Below are positions 1-11,592 of a DNA stretch of 64,000 bases, piece by piece. A model generated the notes under the pieces. That model ran no database searches and was not told the DNA's origin. It saw only the letters and a list, made by a program, of their open reading frames with translations. Where the stretch lies: contig NC_014541.1 of the NCBI RefSeq assembly GCF_000148645.1, positions 1,054,001 through 1,118,000 on the forward strand, given 5' to 3'. Source of the stretch: Ferrimonas balearica DSM 9799. GTDB taxonomy: Bacteria; Pseudomonadota; Gammaproteobacteria; Enterobacterales; Shewanellaceae. How positions within the stretch are numbered: position 1 is the stretch's first letter; each line of letters starts with the position of its first letter. Both the position numbers and the translations under genes were made by a program.

Positions 1-769
1 TGATACCACTCCGGATTGTGCCGAAGGCGTCCATCCCACCGCGGTGGTGCACCCGGAAGCCACTCTGGGCGACAATGTCAGCCTCGGAGCCAACGTGGTG
101 ATCGAAGCCGGCGCCATTATCGGTGATAATGTGCAGATCGGCCCCGGTTGCGTCATTGGCCGTGGTGCCCAGCTGGGTGCTGGCACCAAACTGTGGGCCA
201 ACGTGACCGTGTACCACAACGTGATTGTGGGCCAGGACTGCCTGGTGCACAGCGGCGCGGTAATCGGTTCCGACGGTTTTGGCTACGCCAACGAAAAGGG
301 CCAGTGGGTGAAGATCCCGCAGCTGGGCTCGGTTCGTATCGGCGACCGGGTTGAGATCGGGGCCAACACCTGTATCGACCGCGGTGCGCTGGATGACACC
401 ATCATCGAAGAGGGCGTCATCTTGGATAACCTGGTGCAGATTGCCCACAACGATGTGATTGGCGCCCATACCGCCATCGCCGGTGCCACCGTTCTGGCGG
501 GCAGCACCACCATCGGCAAGTACTGCATCATCGGTGGCAACAGTGCCATCGCCGGTCACCTGACCATCGCTGACGGCACCCACATCTCCGGTATGACTGG
601 GGTAACCGGAAGCATCAAGGAAAAAGGGCTGTACGCCTCACCCCCGCCGCTGCAGGAAGCAAAACAATGGCGAAAAAATAGCGTGCGCATGCGACAGCTG
701 GACGAGATGTACCGCCGCCTGCGTGAACTGGAAAAGCAGATGGCCAACCTGGCCACTGACGACGACTAA
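1..769 (+). CDS. lpxD: UDP-3-O-acylglucosamine N-acyltransferase, C-terminal part (window edge)
   Basis: LpxD adds the second (N-linked) hydroxyacyl chain to UDP-3-O-acylglucosamine, the third step of lipid A synthesis, using acyl-ACP in the cytoplasm. The reading frame is open from base 2 with no start, so the gene is truncated by the window edge. About 255 residues remain of a family near 340. The visible part is hexapeptide left-handed beta-helix (repeats such as [10 protein letters not shown]), with the QIAHN segment that carries the catalytic His. The end, [20 protein letters not shown] followed by a helical tail, is typical of LpxD. fabZ follows after 21 bases. The missing N-terminal uridine-binding domain is due only to the boundary. 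Confidence 0.96.
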   Translation, partial: DTTPDCAEGVHPTAVVHPEATLGDNVSLGANVVIEAGAIIGDNVQIGPGCVIGRGAQLGAGTKLWANVTVYHNVIVGQDCLVHSGAVIGSDGFGYANEKGQWVKIPQLGSVRIGDRVEIGANTCIDRGALDDTIIEEGVILDNLVQIAHNDVIGAHTAIAGATVLAGSTTIGKYCIIGGNSAIAGHLTIADGTHISGMTGVTGSIKEKGLYASPPPLQEAKQWRKNSVRMRQLDEMYRRLRELEKQMANLATDDD

Positions 770-790
770 TTTTCTGTTGAGGACAGTGCT

Positions 791-1240
791 TTGTCAGAGC
801 AACTGAACACCATGGACATCCAGGAGATCCTGGATTACCTGCCCCACCGCCACCCTTTCGTCCTGGTGGATCGCGTGCTGGAGATCGTCCCGGGCGAGCG
901 CCTGGTGGCGCGCAAGAACGTCACCTTTAACGAGCCCTTTTTCCCGGGTCACTTCCCCAATATGGCCATCATGCCGGGGGTACTGATTCTGGAAGCGCTG
1001 GCTCAGGCCTCCGCCATCCTGGCGTTCAAAACCCATGGTAAACAGGACAACGCGCTGTACCTGTTCGCCGGCATCGACAACGCCCGCTTTAAGCAGCCGG
1101 TCGTGCCGGGCGACAGCCTGACCCTGGAAGTGGAAGCCATCAAAGAACGTCGTGGCATCGGCTTCTACAGCGCCCGTGCGCTGGTTGATGGCAAGGTGGT
1201 GTGCAGCGCCGACCTGATGTGTGCCAAACGCGAGATTTAA
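791..1240 (+). CDS. fabZ: 3-hydroxyacyl-ACP dehydratase FabZ
   Basis: FabZ dehydrates 3-hydroxyacyl-ACP to trans-2-enoyl-ACP in type II fatty acid synthesis and draws on the same hydroxyacyl-ACP pool as LpxA and LpxD. It is a 149-residue hot-dog protein. The catalytic pair His54 (FFPGHFPN) and Glu68 (LILEALAQ) falls at the same numbers as in E. coli. The start is TTG at 791, eight bases after a GAGG-like ribosome site. An internal ATG at 812 would remove seven residues and is less likely. The lpxD-fabZ-lpxA-lpxB order is the usual gammaproteobacterial cluster, and lpxA starts four bases after the stop. Confidence 0.97.
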   Translation: MSEQLNTMDIQEILDYLPHRHPFVLVDRVLEIVPGERLVARKNVTFNEPFFPGHFPNMAIMPGVLILEALAQASAILAFKTHGKQDNALYLFAGIDNARFKQPVVPGDSLTLEVEAIKERRGIGFYSARALVDGKVVCSADLMCAKREI

Positions 1241-1243
1241 GCC

Positions 1244-2014
1244 GTGATTGATGCTACTGCCGTCGTTCATCCGGACGCGAAAATCGGAAATAACGTCACC
1301 ATCGGAGCCTTCTGCTACATCGGCGCCGACGTGACCATTGGCGACGACACCTGGCTGAGCAGCCACGTGGTGATTAAGGGCCCGACCACCATTGGTAAGG
1401 GCAACAAGTTCTTCCAGTTCTGCTCCATCGGTGAAGAGTGCCAGGACAAGAAGTACGCGGGTGAAGCCACCCGCCTGGAGATTGGTGACAACAACGTATT
1501 CCGCGAGTGTTGCACCGTTCACCGTGGCACCATCCAGGATGAAGGGCTGACCAAGATCGGTTCTGACAACCTGTTTATGGCTTATACCCACGTGGCGCAC
1601 GACTGTGTTGTGGGCAACCACGTGATTCTGGCCAACAACGCTTCCATCGCCGGCCACGTAAAAGTGGACGACTGGGCGATCCTCGGTGGCATGACCGGTG
1701 TACACCAGTTTGTGCACATCGGTGCCCACGCCTTCACCGCCGGCTGCTCGCTGGTGCTGCAGGACGTGCCGCCCTACGTGATGGTGTCCGGCCAGAGTGC
1801 GGCACCTCGCGCCACCAACAGCGAAGGTCTGAAGCGCCGCAACTTCTCCAAAGAAGCGGTACTGGCCATCCGTCGTGCGTACAAACTGCTGTACCGCAGC
1901 GGCCTGACCACCGCCGAAGCCCTGCCGCAGATCCGTGAGCTGGCTGAGGAACATCCGGAAGTGGCCATCATGGCTGACTTCGTGGAGAGCTCCAGCCGCG
2001 GCATTGTGCGCTGA
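1244..2014 (+). CDS. lpxA: UDP-N-acetylglucosamine O-acyltransferase
   Basis: LpxA catalyses the first step of lipid A synthesis, transferring an R-3-hydroxyacyl chain from ACP to the 3-OH of UDP-GlcNAc. The 256-residue protein begins [10 protein letters not shown], has about ten hexapeptide coils, and keeps the motif THVAHDC, whose second His (residue 119) matches the catalytic His125 of E. coli. The C-terminal helical part ([20 protein letters not shown]) is typical of LpxA and separates it from LpxD. The start is GTG, four bases after fabZ. lpxB follows after 17 bases, so the genes form one operon. Confidence 0.97.
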   Translation: MIDATAVVHPDAKIGNNVTIGAFCYIGADVTIGDDTWLSSHVVIKGPTTIGKGNKFFQFCSIGEECQDKKYAGEATRLEIGDNNVFRECCTVHRGTIQDEGLTKIGSDNLFMAYTHVAHDCVVGNHVILANNASIAGHVKVDDWAILGGMTGVHQFVHIGAHAFTAGCSLVLQDVPPYVMVSGQSAAPRATNSEGLKRRNFSKEAVLAIRRAYKLLYRSGLTTAEALPQIRELAEEHPEVAIMADFVESSSRGIVR

Positions 2015-2031
2015 ACGATGAGGAGAGACGC

Positions 2032-3210
2032 TTGCGTCCATTAACCATCGGAATCGTCGCCGGAGAACTCTCCGGCGATATTTTAGGTGCTGGCCTGATC
2101 CAGGCGATTCGCGCGCGTCATCCTGACGCGCGCTTTGTTGGTATTGGCGGCCCGCGCATGATTGAGCTGGGCATGGAGAGCCTCTTCCCGATGGAAGACC
2201 TCGCCGTGATGGGCCTGGTTGAGGTGCTGGGCAGCTTGCCCCGCCTGCTGCGCATCAAGCGCGAACTGGTGGCGCACCTCAGCGAGCTCAACCCCGACGT
2301 CTTTGTCGGCATCGATGCCCCCGATTTCAACCTGCGCATTGAGAAGATCCTGAAGCAGCGTGGTATCCCCACGGTGCATTACGTCAGCCCCTCGGTCTGG
2401 GCCTGGCGCCCCAAACGCATCTTTAAAATCGACGCCGCCACCGATCAGGTGCTGGCGTTGTTGCCGTTTGAAAAGGCGTTCTACGACCAGTACCAGGTAA
2501 GCTGTGAGTTTGTCGGCCACACCCTGGCCGATGAGATCCCGCTGGTCAGCGCGCAGGCACCGGCCCGGGCCGAGCTCGGCCTGCCGGAGCAGGGGCAGGT
2601 GCTGGCTCTGCTGCCGGGCAGCCGGGGCGGAGAGATGAGCCGGCTCGGCCCGGACTTTATCCAGGCCGCCGCGGTGCTGAAGCAGCGCCATCCGGCGCTC
2701 ACCATCGTGGTGCCGCTGGCCAACGAGCATCGCCGCGCCCAGTTTGAGCAGCTTCTGGCCAACTGCCCGGAGCCGCCGGAGCTGACTTTGGTGGACGGCC
2801 ACTCGCGCAGTGTGATGGCTGCCAGTGACGTCATTCTGCTGGCCTCAGGCACCGCCACGCTGGAAGCGATGCTGGTCAAACGCCCTATGGTGGTGGCCTA
2901 CAAGGTGGCGCCGCTCTCCTATCAGTTGGCCAAGCGACTGATGCTGATTGACCGCTTCAGTCTGCCCAACCTGCTGTCGGGCGAGAAAGACCTGGTGCCG
3001 GAGCTGATCCAGCACGACTGCACCGTCGACAACCTGGTGGCGGAAGTGGAGGCCAAGCTGGCGATGGACCCGGCCCCGCTTTTGGCGCGCTTTACCGAAC
3101 TGCACCAACAGATCCGGCTGGACGCCTCAGAGCGTGCCGCCGATGCGGTATTGGCGCTGGTGCCTGAGCGGCCGCAACCGGAACCTGCCAACAGGGAGCA
3201 AACCGCATGA
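2032..3210 (+). CDS. lpxB: Lipid-A-disaccharide synthase
   Basis: LpxB is a GT19 glycosyltransferase that joins UDP-2,3-diacylglucosamine and lipid X into the tetra-acylated disaccharide at the inner face of the cytoplasmic membrane. The 392-residue product has the N-terminal GELSGD motif (residues 10-15), [14 protein letters not shown] in the middle, and LLPGSRGGE of the nucleotide-binding half, all typical of LpxB. The start is TTG at 2032 after GAGGAG. The stop overlaps the rnhB start by four bases (ATGA), so the two are translationally coupled. Confidence 0.96.
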   Translation: MRPLTIGIVAGELSGDILGAGLIQAIRARHPDARFVGIGGPRMIELGMESLFPMEDLAVMGLVEVLGSLPRLLRIKRELVAHLSELNPDVFVGIDAPDFNLRIEKILKQRGIPTVHYVSPSVWAWRPKRIFKIDAATDQVLALLPFEKAFYDQYQVSCEFVGHTLADEIPLVSAQAPARAELGLPEQGQVLALLPGSRGGEMSRLGPDFIQAAAVLKQRHPALTIVVPLANEHRRAQFEQLLANCPEPPELTLVDGHSRSVMAASDVILLASGTATLEAMLVKRPMVVAYKVAPLSYQLAKRLMLIDRFSLPNLLSGEKDLVPELIQHDCTVDNLVAEVEAKLAMDPAPLLARFTELHQQIRLDASERAADAVLALVPERPQPEPANREQTA

Positions 3211-3782
3211 GCCGCCTGATTGCCGGTGTCGACGAGGTGGGTCGCGGCCCACTGGTTGGGGACGTGGTCACCGCTGCGGTGATCCTTGATCCCAACAACC
3301 CCATTGAGGGGCTGCGAGACTCCAAGAAACTCAGTGAAAAGCGCCGGGAGGCGCTTTACCATGAGATCCGGGAAAAGGCCCTGGCCTGGTGCGTGGCCCG
3401 TGCCAGCGTGGCTGAGATCGACCAGCTGAACATCCTGCACGCCACCATGCTGGCGATGCAGCGCGCCGTTGCCGGATTGCCGGTTCAGCCGGATTTTGTC
3501 AGGGTTGACGGCAATCGCTGCCCGGACTTTGGCGGCATTGGCGCCGAAGCGTTGGTGAAGGGGGACGACAAAGAGCCCGCCATCAGTGCCGCGTCCATCC
3601 TGGCCAAGGTCACCCGGGATGAGGAGATGAAAGCGCTGGATCAGCGCCATCCCCAGTACGGTTTTGCCAACCACAAAGGCTACCCGACCGCAGCCCACCT
3701 TGCTGCGTTGGCGGAGCATGGTGCTCTGCCGGAACATCGCACCAGTTTTAAACCGGTCCGGCGCGCGCTGGGCCTGGAGTAA
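3207..3782 (+). CDS. rnhB: Ribonuclease HII
   Basis: RNase HII cleaves RNA of RNA/DNA hybrids and removes single ribonucleotides misincorporated into DNA. The 191-residue protein has the [14 protein letters not shown] signature with the first acidic pair Asp9-Glu10, then RDSKKLSEK, and later FVRVDGN and the conserved HKGYPTAAH near the C-terminus. It overlaps lpxB by four bases and is followed by dnaE after 11 bases, the same order as in E. coli. Confidence 0.95.
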   Translation: MSRLIAGVDEVGRGPLVGDVVTAAVILDPNNPIEGLRDSKKLSEKRREALYHEIREKALAWCVARASVAEIDQLNILHATMLAMQRAVAGLPVQPDFVRVDGNRCPDFGGIGAEALVKGDDKEPAISAASILAKVTRDEEMKALDQRHPQYGFANHKGYPTAAHLAALAEHGALPEHRTSFKPVRRALGLE

Positions 3783-3793
3783 CGACACACGCC

Positions 3794-6700
3794 ATGAGCG
3801 AACCCAAATTTATCCACTTGCGGGTCCATTCCGACTTCTCCATGGTCGATGGCCTGGCCAAAGTCGGCCCCCTGCTGAAGCGGGTGGCCGAGTTGGGCAT
3901 GCCCGCCGTGGCCCTGACCGATCAGACCAACCTGTGTGGCCTGGTGAAGTTCTACAGTGGTGCCCACGGCAGCGGCATCAAGCCGATCATTGGCGCCGAC
4001 TTCTGGATGCTGAGCCCCCTGCAGGGCGACGAACAGTCGCGCCTGGTGGTGCTGGCGATGAACAACACCGGCTACGCCAACCTGACCGAGCTGATCTCCC
4101 GCGCCTACCTGCGCGGCCACGTTGATCACCGTCCGGTGATCGATCGGGAGTGGCTGGAGGAGCTGGGTGAAGGGCTGATCCTGCTGTCCGGCGCCAAGGA
4201 CGGGGAATTGGGTAAGGCCCTGGTTAAGGGCAACCTGGCCATGGCCCGTGAGATCGCGTCGTTCTACCAGACCCACTTCCCGGACCGCTACTACGTCGAG
4301 CTGCACCGCACCGGCCGCGCCGACGATGAGAGCTACCTGCACAGCGCGGTGGATTTTGCCGATGAGATGGGGCTGCCGCTGGTGGCCACCAACGAAGTGG
4401 TGTTCCTGCAGAAGGAGGATTTTGAGTTTCACGAGATCCGGGTCTGTATCCACGATGGCTACCCGCTGGATGATGCCCGTCGCCCGCGACTCTACTCTGA
4501 GCAGCAGTACCTGCGCAGTGAGGAGGAGATGTGTGAGCTGTTTGCCGACATCCCCGAGGCACTGCAAAACAGTGTGGAGATCGCCAAGCGCTGTAATGTC
4601 ACCGTGCGACTGGGCGAGTACTTCCTGCCCGACTTCCCCACCGGCGACCTCAAGATTGAGGACTTCCTGGTTAAGGTCTCGGAAGAGGGGCTGGAGGAGC
4701 GTCTTGAGTTCCTGTTCCCGGACCCGGAAGAGCGCGCGGCCAAGCGACCGGCATACGATGAGCGCCTCAAGATCGAGCTTGAGGTGATCAACAACATGGG
4801 CTTCCCGGGTTACTTCCTCATCGTGATGGAGTTTATCCAGTGGTCCAAGGACAACAACATCCCCGTGGGGCCGGGGCGGGGCTCCGGTGCCGGCTCTCTG
4901 GTGGCCTACGCGCTCAAGATTACCGACCTCGACCCGCTGGAATTTGACCTGCTGTTCGAACGTTTCCTTAACCCGGAACGGGTCTCCATGCCCGATTTCG
5001 ACGTCGACTTCTGTATGGATCGACGGGACGAGGTGATCGAGCACACTGCGGAGCTGTATGGCCGTGACGCGGTATCCCAGATCATCACCTTCGGCACCAT
5101 GGCGGCCAAGGCGGTGGTGCGGGATGTGGGTCGGGTGCTGGGCCACCCGTTCGGCTTTGTTGACCGGATCTCCAAGCTGATCCCCGGCGACCCGGGCATG
5201 ACCCTGGCCAAAGCCTTTGAGGTGGAGCCACAGCTGCAGGAGGTGTACGACGGGGATGAAGAGGTTCGTACCCTGATCGACATCGCCCGCAAGCTGGAGG
5301 GCACCACCCGAAACGCCGGTAAACACGCCGGGGGCGTGGTTATCGCGCCGACCAAGATCACTGATTTCGCGCCGCTCTACTGCGACGACGAAGGTAAGCA
5401 TCCTGTTACCCAGTTCGACAAGAACGACGTGGAAACCGCCGGTCTGGTTAAGTTCGACTTTCTGGGTCTGCGCACCCTGACCATCATCCAGTGGGCACTG
5501 GATATGCTCAACCCGGCGCTGGAGGCCAAAGGCAAAGCGCCGGTGCGGATCGAGTCGATTCCGCTGGATGACCCCAGAAGCTTCGAGTTGCTGCAACGCT
5601 CTGAAACCACTGCGGTATTCCAGCTCGAATCCCGCGGTATGAAGGAGCTGATCAGCCGCCTTAAGCCGGACTGCTTCGAAGATATGATCGCACTGGTGGC
5701 CCTGTTCCGTCCGGGGCCGCTGCAGTCGGGCATGGTGGACAACTTTATCGACCGTAAGCACGGTCGTGAGGCGATCTCCTACCCGGATGAAACCTGGCAG
5801 CACGAGAGCCTGAAACCGATCCTGGAGCCGACCTACGGCATCATTCTCTACCAGGAACAGGTGATGCAGATCGCCCAGGTGCTGTCCGGCTACACCCTGG
5901 GTGGCGCGGACATGTTGCGCCGTGCGATGGGTAAGAAGAAACCCGAGGAGATGGCCAAGCAGCGGGCCACCTTCGAAGAGGGCGCCATCGCCAACGGCGT
6001 GGATGGCGAACTGGCGATGAAGATCTTCGACCTTGTGGAGAAGTTCGCCGGTTACGGCTTCAACAAATCGCACTCCGCCGCCTACGCTCTGGTGTCTTAC
6101 CAGACCCTGTGGATGAAGACCCACTTCCCGTCCTACTTTATGGCGGCGGTGATGTCGGCGGATATGGACAACACCGATAAGGTGGTGACCCTGGTGGACG
6201 AGTGCAACCGCATGGGTCTGCCGGTGCTGCCGCCGGACGTGAACCAGGGTCTGTACAAGTTCAACGTTAACGAGAAAGAGGAGATCGTCTACGGCATCGG
6301 CGCCATTAAGGGCGTGGGTGAAGGCCCGGTGGACGAGATTCTGGCGGCCCGTGAGCGCGGCGGAAAATTCCTCGACCTGTTTGATTTCTGCAACCGGGTG
6401 GACCTGAAGAAGGTCAACCGGCGCACCATTGAAAAACTGATCCTGGCGGGCGCCATGGACAACCTCGGCCCGCGTTTGCCCGACGGTGCCCCGCACCGTG
6501 CCAGCCTGATGGCGACGCTGGAAGAGGCGATGAAGTCCGCTGCCCAGAACGCCCGCAACCTGGCTCAGGGCATGGATGACCTGTTTGGTACCCTGACCCC
6601 GGAACCGGAGCAGGCGCACCACTCCTTTGTCAAAGTGGCGCCCTGGTCTGATAAAGAGTGGCTGGATGGTGAGCGGGAAACCCTCGGGTTGTACCTCACC

Positions 6701-7291
6701 GGCCACCCGATCAACCAGTATCTGAAAGAGCTTAAAAAGTTCACCGCGGGACGACTCAAGGATGTGTCTCCCACCGGCCGGGGCAAGACCACCCGGGCGG
6801 CGGGTCTGGTGATCGCCTCGCGCATCATGATCACCAAACGCGGCAGCAAGATGGGGATCTTTACCCTCGACGACAAATCCGGTCGCCTTGAGGTGATGCT
6901 GTTTGCCGAAGGGGTTGAGAAGTATCAGGATCTGCTCACCACCGACCGGGTATTGGTGGTTGAGGGAGAGGTCAGCTTTGATCAGTTCAGCGGTGGCAAT
7001 AAACTGTCTGCCAAAGAAGTCTTGGATATTGGCCAGGCCCGCGAACGTTACGCGCGGGCATTGATCCTGACCCTGGACCAACAGCAAAGCGATGCGGCCC
7101 GACTGGATTCCCTCAAGGCGCTGTTGAAGGAACATGGCGCCGGCGGTTGTCCGGTGCAGATCCAGTACCAGCGACCGGACGCCCACGGGGTGTTTGAGTT
7201 GGGCGACCCCTACCGGGTGGTGCCCACCGATGAGTTGCTGAGCGGGCTGAAAAAGCTGTTTGGGTCGGACAAGGTAACTGTGGCATTTTAA
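3794..7291 (+). CDS. dnaE: DNA polymerase III alpha subunit
   Basis: DnaE is the replicative polymerase of the holoenzyme. At 1165 residues it is close to the E. coli length of 1160. The N-terminal PHP domain begins [15 protein letters not shown]. The catalytic aspartates of MPDFDVDFC fall at residues 401 and 403, the same numbers as in E. coli, and [10 protein letters not shown] carries the third. [10 protein letters not shown] is the nucleotide-binding loop. The C-terminal part has an OB-fold ([18 protein letters not shown]), with GMDDLF near residue 932 in the position of the beta-clamp binding motif. There is no sign of interruption. Confidence 0.98.
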   Translation: MSEPKFIHLRVHSDFSMVDGLAKVGPLLKRVAELGMPAVALTDQTNLCGLVKFYSGAHGSGIKPIIGADFWMLSPLQGDEQSRLVVLAMNNTGYANLTELISRAYLRGHVDHRPVIDREWLEELGEGLILLSGAKDGELGKALVKGNLAMAREIASFYQTHFPDRYYVELHRTGRADDESYLHSAVDFADEMGLPLVATNEVVFLQKEDFEFHEIRVCIHDGYPLDDARRPRLYSEQQYLRSEEEMCELFADIPEALQNSVEIAKRCNVTVRLGEYFLPDFPTGDLKIEDFLVKVSEEGLEERLEFLFPDPEERAAKRPAYDERLKIELEVINNMGFPGYFLIVMEFIQWSKDNNIPVGPGRGSGAGSLVAYALKITDLDPLEFDLLFERFLNPERVSMPDFDVDFCMDRRDEVIEHTAELYGRDAVSQIITFGTMAAKAVVRDVGRVLGHPFGFVDRISKLIPGDPGMTLAKAFEVEPQLQEVYDGDEEVRTLIDIARKLEGTTRNAGKHAGGVVIAPTKITDFAPLYCDDEGKHPVTQFDKNDVETAGLVKFDFLGLRTLTIIQWALDMLNPALEAKGKAPVRIESIPLDDPRSFELLQRSETTAVFQLESRGMKELISRLKPDCFEDMIALVALFRPGPLQSGMVDNFIDRKHGREAISYPDETWQHESLKPILEPTYGIILYQEQVMQIAQVLSGYTLGGADMLRRAMGKKKPEEMAKQRATFEEGAIANGVDGELAMKIFDLVEKFAGYGFNKSHSAAYALVSYQTLWMKTHFPSYFMAAVMSADMDNTDKVVTLVDECNRMGLPVLPPDVNQGLYKFNVNEKEEIVYGIGAIKGVGEGPVDEILAARERGGKFLDLFDFCNRVDLKKVNRRTIEKLILAGAMDNLGPRLPDGAPHRASLMATLEEAMKSAAQNARNLAQGMDDLFGTLTPEPEQAHHSFVKVAPWSDKEWLDGERETLGLYLTGHPINQYLKELKKFTAGRLKDVSPTGRGKTTRAAGLVIASRIMITKRGSKMGIFTLDDKSGRLEVMLFAEGVEKYQDLLTTDRVLVVEGEVSFDQFSGGNKLSAKEVLDIGQARERYARALILTLDQQQSDAARLDSLKALLKEHGAGGCPVQIQYQRPDAHGVFELGDPYRVVPTDELLSGLKKLFGSDKVTVAF

Positions 7292-7327
7292 CGGGTGGGG
7301 CGGCGGCCCCCCGAAAAGAGTATTGGT

Positions 7328-8287
7328 ATGAGCCTGGAATTTCTGGAATTTGAACACCCGATCGCGGAACTGCAAGCCAAGATCGATGAGCTGAAAAACG
7401 TCTCCCAAAATGGCGATCTGGACCTGGATCTGCAAAAGGAGATCTCCCAGCTGGAGGAGAAGCGCGAAGGTCTGACCCGCAAAATCTTCGCCTCCCTGGA
7501 GCCGTGGCAGGTGGCCCAAATGGCCCGTCACCCGCTGCGCCCCTACACACAGGATTACGTTGACGCCCTGTTCACCGATTTCGATGAACTGTGCGGTGAC
7601 CGCGCCTTCGCCAACGACGAAGCGATCATCGGTGGTACCGCCCGCTTTAATGGCCAACCGGTGATGGTGATTGGCCACCAGAAGGGGCGTGACACCAAAG
7701 AGAAGATCCGCCGTAACTTTGGTATGCCGCGTCCGGAAGGTTACCGCAAGGCGCTGCGCCTGATGGAGATGGCCGAACGGTTCCGCATGCCGATCATCAC
7801 CTTTATCGACACTCCCGGTGCCTATCCGGGCGTGGGTGCGGAAGAGCGCGGCCAGTCCGAAGCGATCGCCCGCAACCTGAAAGTGATGGCGGGCCTGAAA
7901 GTGCCGACCATCTGCACCGTAGTGGGTGAAGGCGGTTCCGGTGGCGCGCTGGCCATTGGCGTGGGGGACCGGGTTAACATGCTGCAGTACTCCACCTACT
8001 CCGTGATCTCCCCGGAAGGCTGTGCCTCCATCCTGTGGAAGGATGCCGGTAAGGCGGCGCTGGCGGCCGAAGCGATGGGCATTACCGCTGAGCGTCTGCA
8101 CGAGCTGGGCCTGGTGGACAACGTGATCCGCGAGCCGATGGGCGGCGCGCATCGCGATATCCCCGCCATGGCCGAACAGCTGCGTGTCCGTCTGGAAGAG
8201 GACCTGGCCGTGCTGCAGGGGTTGGACCTGGATACCCTGCTGGCTCAGCGTTATGAGCGCCTGATGGGGTACGGTTATTGTCGCTGA
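7328..8287 (+). CDS. accA: Acetyl-CoA carboxylase carboxyltransferase alpha subunit
   Basis: AccA with AccD (not in this window) transfers the carboxyl group from biotin to acetyl-CoA, making malonyl-CoA. I chose the ATG at 7328 because it gives [19 protein letters not shown], collinear with the E. coli N-terminus, and 319 residues as in E. coli. An in-frame GTG 33 bases upstream is not needed. The crotonase-like core includes [19 protein letters not shown] and [10 protein letters not shown]. The 3' end overlaps the tilS start by ten bases. Confidence 0.97.
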   Translation: MSLEFLEFEHPIAELQAKIDELKNVSQNGDLDLDLQKEISQLEEKREGLTRKIFASLEPWQVAQMARHPLRPYTQDYVDALFTDFDELCGDRAFANDEAIIGGTARFNGQPVMVIGHQKGRDTKEKIRRNFGMPRPEGYRKALRLMEMAERFRMPIITFIDTPGAYPGVGAEERGQSEAIARNLKVMAGLKVPTICTVVGEGGSGGALAIGVGDRVNMLQYSTYSVISPEGCASILWKDAGKAALAAEAMGITAERLHELGLVDNVIREPMGGAHRDIPAMAEQLRVRLEEDLAVLQGLDLDTLLAQRYERLMGYGYCR

Positions 8288-9618
8288 CGGCCCCTCTGGC
8301 GCGGCTTGAGGCCGCGCTGGCCGAGGCCCTCAAGCCCCACCTCGCCACCACTGGCCGCATCCTGCTGGCCTACAGTGGCGGGGTCGATTCTGAACTGCTC
8401 GCCGTTTGCCTGGCCCGATGGGCCGGGCAGTGTGCGTCTCCCCCCGTCTCCCTGATCCATATCCATCACGGCCTGTCGGCCTATGCCGACCAGTGGGCCG
8501 GGCATTGTGCTGCCCGGGCCAAAGCGCTGGATCTGCCCATCGAGGTGGTGGCGGTGCAGCTGCAACGCGGTCCTCGCATCAGCATTGAAGCCAGTGCCCG
8601 CCAGGCCCGTTATGACGCGTTCCGGGCCCGCCTTGGGCCCAACGACCTGCTGCTGACGGCACATCACCTGGATGACCAGGCCGAGTCGCTGTTGCTGGCC
8701 CTCAAGCGTGGCAGCGGTCCGCGCGGGCTGTCTGCCATGGCGGCGCAACAGGCGCTGGGGCAGGGCAGGATGGTCCGGCCCTGGCTGGGGCTGCGACGGG
8801 CGGAGATCGAGGCCGCGGCGGCTCAGCTGGGTGTGGAACACATCGAAGACGACAGCAACGCCGACACCCGCTTTGACCGTAACTTTCTGCGACATCAGGT
8901 GCTGCCACAGCTGAACCAGCGTTGGCCCGGTTTCAGTCAGGCGGTGGTGCGCAGTGCCGCACTGTGCGCTGAACAGCAGCAGCTGTGTGATGAACTGGCA
9001 GAGGCCGACCTGCTTACCCACCAACGGGATGATGGTGCCCTGTCAGTCACGGCGCTGGCCGCCCTGTCGGCGCCACGGCGCAACAACCTGCTGCGCTTCT
9101 GGCTCCGTCAGCAGGGGGCCCTGATGCCATCGCAGCTGCAGATGGCGGCGATGGCGCCCCTGTGGCAGGCGCGCGAGGATGCTCAGCCGCAACTGGATTG
9201 GGGTGAACATTCGCTGCGCCGGTTTCGCGATGGCCTTTATCTGGCGACTCCCCAGCCCGCGCTGAGCGTGGCGCAAGAGTCGCTCTCTCTGTCTGCCCCG
9301 ACCCAACTGGCTAACGGTCAGTGCTGGCGCTTTATTGAAAGCGCTCAGGGGCCAAGGTTGCGGTCACCGGCCCCCGGTCAGCAAGTGTCGGTGCGCTATG
9401 GTTTATCCGGTACCGTCAGATTAAAACCGGCAGGCCGCAGCGGTTCACGCCCGCTGAAGAAGTTGTGGCAGGAGCAGGGTGTGCCGCCCTGGCTGCGCGG
9501 GCGGGTTGCCATGCTTTGTTATGATGACGAGGTGGTCGCCGCGCTGGGTTACTGGCTCGAAGCCGCTGCACTGTGCGAGGATGGAACCGGCTGGGTGCCC
9601 CAGCTGGCACACGAATAA
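8278..9618 (+). CDS. tilS: tRNA(Ile)-lysidine synthase
   Basis: TilS attaches lysine to C34 of the CAU-anticodon isoleucine tRNA so that it reads AUA. The 446-residue protein has the ATP-pyrophosphatase P-loop SGGVDS at residues 33-38, then [12 protein letters not shown], and a C-terminal region ([20 protein letters not shown]) of the TilS substrate-binding domain. The start is TTG at 8278, inside the end of accA. Its presence means the cell already has the bacterial solution for AUA decoding, which bears on the TiaS-like gene at 51141-51860. Confidence 0.95.
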   Translation: MSLTAPLARLEAALAEALKPHLATTGRILLAYSGGVDSELLAVCLARWAGQCASPPVSLIHIHHGLSAYADQWAGHCAARAKALDLPIEVVAVQLQRGPRISIEASARQARYDAFRARLGPNDLLLTAHHLDDQAESLLLALKRGSGPRGLSAMAAQQALGQGRMVRPWLGLRRAEIEAAAAQLGVEHIEDDSNADTRFDRNFLRHQVLPQLNQRWPGFSQAVVRSAALCAEQQQLCDELAEADLLTHQRDDGALSVTALAALSAPRRNNLLRFWLRQQGALMPSQLQMAAMAPLWQAREDAQPQLDWGEHSLRRFRDGLYLATPQPALSVAQESLSLSAPTQLANGQCWRFIESAQGPRLRSPAPGQQVSVRYGLSGTVRLKPAGRSGSRPLKKLWQEQGVPPWLRGRVAMLCYDDEVVAALGYWLEAAALCEDGTGWVPQLAHE

Positions 9619-9644
9619 CAGACGGACAAGGAGATGGGCTAGGG

Positions 9645-11588
9645 ATGGATCACGGCTGGCTTGAAGTGGGATTGGCAATGGCCGCGATGGCGGTCCTGGC
9701 CTTGTGGTTGTGCCGCCGATTGGGATTGCCGGTGATTCTGGCCTGGTTGGGCCTGGGGCTGTTGGCCGGGCCACAGGGGCTGGATTGGCTGGCCACGGAG
9801 CAGATCCACCTGGTGGCGGAACTGGGCATCGTGTTCCTGATGTTCTCGCTGGGTCTGGAGTTCTCTTTGCCCCGACTCTGGGCCATGCGCAGCCGGGTGT
9901 TTGGTCTGGGTTCCGCTCAGGTGTTGATCACCGGCGGACTGGGGTGGCTGATTTCACTGGCGCTGGGCATTGAGCTGCGCTCGGCGCTGGTGGTGGGGGC
10001 CGCGATTGCCCTCTCCTCTACCGCTATTGTCCTGAAACAACTGGATGAGCTGGGCTGGCTGAACCGCCGCCACGGCGAACTGTCCGTCAGTATCCTGCTG
10101 TTCCAGGACCTCGCCGTTATCCCCCTGTTGATCGTCATCCCTATGCTGGGCTCCGACAGCGCCGGTACCGCCCTGATGGCGGAGCTGGGGTGGGCGCTGC
10201 TCAAGGGGTTGGCGTCCTTTGCCATCCTGTTGTGGGCCGGGGGATACCTGTTGCCACGGCTGTTTGATGAGGTGGCGCGCTCCCGCTCCGACGAACTCTT
10301 TGTGCTGACCACCCTGGTGGTGGCGCTGGCCACCGGCTTTATCACCCTGTGGCTGGGGCTGTCGATGGCACTGGGGGCGTTCCTGGCCGGTATGCTGCTG
10401 GGGGAAAGCCAGTATCGTCAGCAGCTGGAAGCGGACATTCGCCCATTCCGGGATCTGTTGATGGGATTGTTCTTTGTCTCGGTCGGCATGCTGCTGGATC
10501 TGACGCTGGTGGTCGACCACGCGCCGCTGCTGTTGGCACTGGTGGTTTCCGTGATCATCGGTAAGACCGCCGTGATCATGGCACTGGGGGTAATCAGCGG
10601 TGAGAAATATAAGGACGCCCTGGCCACCGGGCTGTGTTTGGCCCAGATCGGCGAATTCAGCTTTGTATTGATTGGCCTGGCGCTGACCTGGCAGGTGCTG
10701 GACCCGACGCTGGCCAACCTGCTGGTGGTCACTGGGGTGATCTCGATGGCGTTGGCCCCGAGTCTGATTAACCGCTGCCTTGACCTGGCCAAGCGCCTGA
10801 TTGGGCAGGGGCATCAGTGGACCACGGATCCGGAAGAGGATCTCTCGTTACCGCGGGAAGACCACGTTGTGCTGCTCGGCTACGGTCGGGTGGGGCAGAC
10901 CATCGCCCGCTTTTTGCGTCGTGAAAGCATCCCCTATACCGCCCTCGACCTCGACCCCATCCGGGTTCGCGAAGCCCGCCTGGGGGGCGAACCGGTGATG
11001 TTTGGTGATGGCAGCCGGGCGGACATCCTGAAGGAAACGGGCATTACCCGGGCCAAGCTGGCGGTGATCACCTTCGATAATCGCCGGGGCATCTTTAATC
11101 TGCTGGACTGCATTCGCGACCTGGCACCGGATTGCCGCATCCTGGTGCGAACCCGGGATGACGACACCTTGATGGCGCTGGAGCAGGCCGGTGCCGATCA
11201 GGTGATCCCCGAAAGCCTCGAGGGCAGCCTGATGCTGGTGTCTCAGGTGCTGTACCAGCTGGGCGTGCCGTTGCCGGTGATCCTGAAACGGCTGGAGCGG
11301 GAACGGCGACGTCACTACCGCACTCTGCACGGGTTCTTCTCCGGTGAAGAGGGGGTCACGGAGCAGCTGCACGGGGTGACTCTGCCAGAAGGTGCCTGGG
11401 CAGTGGGACGATCGCTCTCCAAGGTGTCACTGACCCACTGGCAGGTCAGCATTGAGGGGGTGCAACGGGAGCGGGAGCGACTGGAAGCGCGCGAGGACCT
11501 GGTGCTGGCTCCGGGCGATACCCTGCTGTTGATGGGCGCCTCCAGCAAACTGGAGCGGGCGGAGCGGCGGCTGCTGGACGGCTACTGA
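9645..11588 (+). CDS. Kef-type monovalent cation:proton antiporter with RCK domain
   Basis: This is a CPA2-family membrane transporter resembling KefB, KefC and YbaL, exchanging K+ or Na+ for protons. The chosen ATG at 9645 gives 647 residues; AAGGAG lies upstream. Residues 1 to about 385 contain around twelve hydrophobic segments, including LGLGLLAGPQGLDWLA and LSSTAIVLKQL. Near residue 407 a TrkA-N/RCK Rossmann domain begins (LLGYGRVGQTIARF), and a TrkA-C domain closes the protein (APGDTLLLMGASSKLERAE). No KefF/KefG-type ancillary quinone reductase gene is adjacent, so glutathione gating cannot be inferred. It converges on the patatin gene with a four-base gap. Confidence 0.9.
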   Translation: MDHGWLEVGLAMAAMAVLALWLCRRLGLPVILAWLGLGLLAGPQGLDWLATEQIHLVAELGIVFLMFSLGLEFSLPRLWAMRSRVFGLGSAQVLITGGLGWLISLALGIELRSALVVGAAIALSSTAIVLKQLDELGWLNRRHGELSVSILLFQDLAVIPLLIVIPMLGSDSAGTALMAELGWALLKGLASFAILLWAGGYLLPRLFDEVARSRSDELFVLTTLVVALATGFITLWLGLSMALGAFLAGMLLGESQYRQQLEADIRPFRDLLMGLFFVSVGMLLDLTLVVDHAPLLLALVVSVIIGKTAVIMALGVISGEKYKDALATGLCLAQIGEFSFVLIGLALTWQVLDPTLANLLVVTGVISMALAPSLINRCLDLAKRLIGQGHQWTTDPEEDLSLPREDHVVLLGYGRVGQTIARFLRRESIPYTALDLDPIRVREARLGGEPVMFGDGSRADILKETGITRAKLAVITFDNRRGIFNLLDCIRDLAPDCRILVRTRDDDTLMALEQAGADQVIPESLEGSLMLVSQVLYQLGVPLPVILKRLERERRRHYRTLHGFFSGEEGVTEQLHGVTLPEGAWAVGRSLSKVSLTHWQVSIEGVQRERERLEAREDLVLAPGDTLLLMGASSKLERAERRLLDGY

Positions 11589-11592
11589 AGCA

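Noticed and set aside
7292-7317. GGGGC/GCCCC stretch between dnaE and accA as a terminator
   Set aside because: No T-run, and it would split a conserved gene cluster; it may only be a weak hairpin.
3680-8152. A very long open frame (about 1490 codons) on the minus strand opposite rnhB, dnaE and accA
   Set aside because: It is antisense to three strongly conserved genes, is rich in His, Gln, Gly and Val as expected for a GC-rich shadow frame, and shows no domain.
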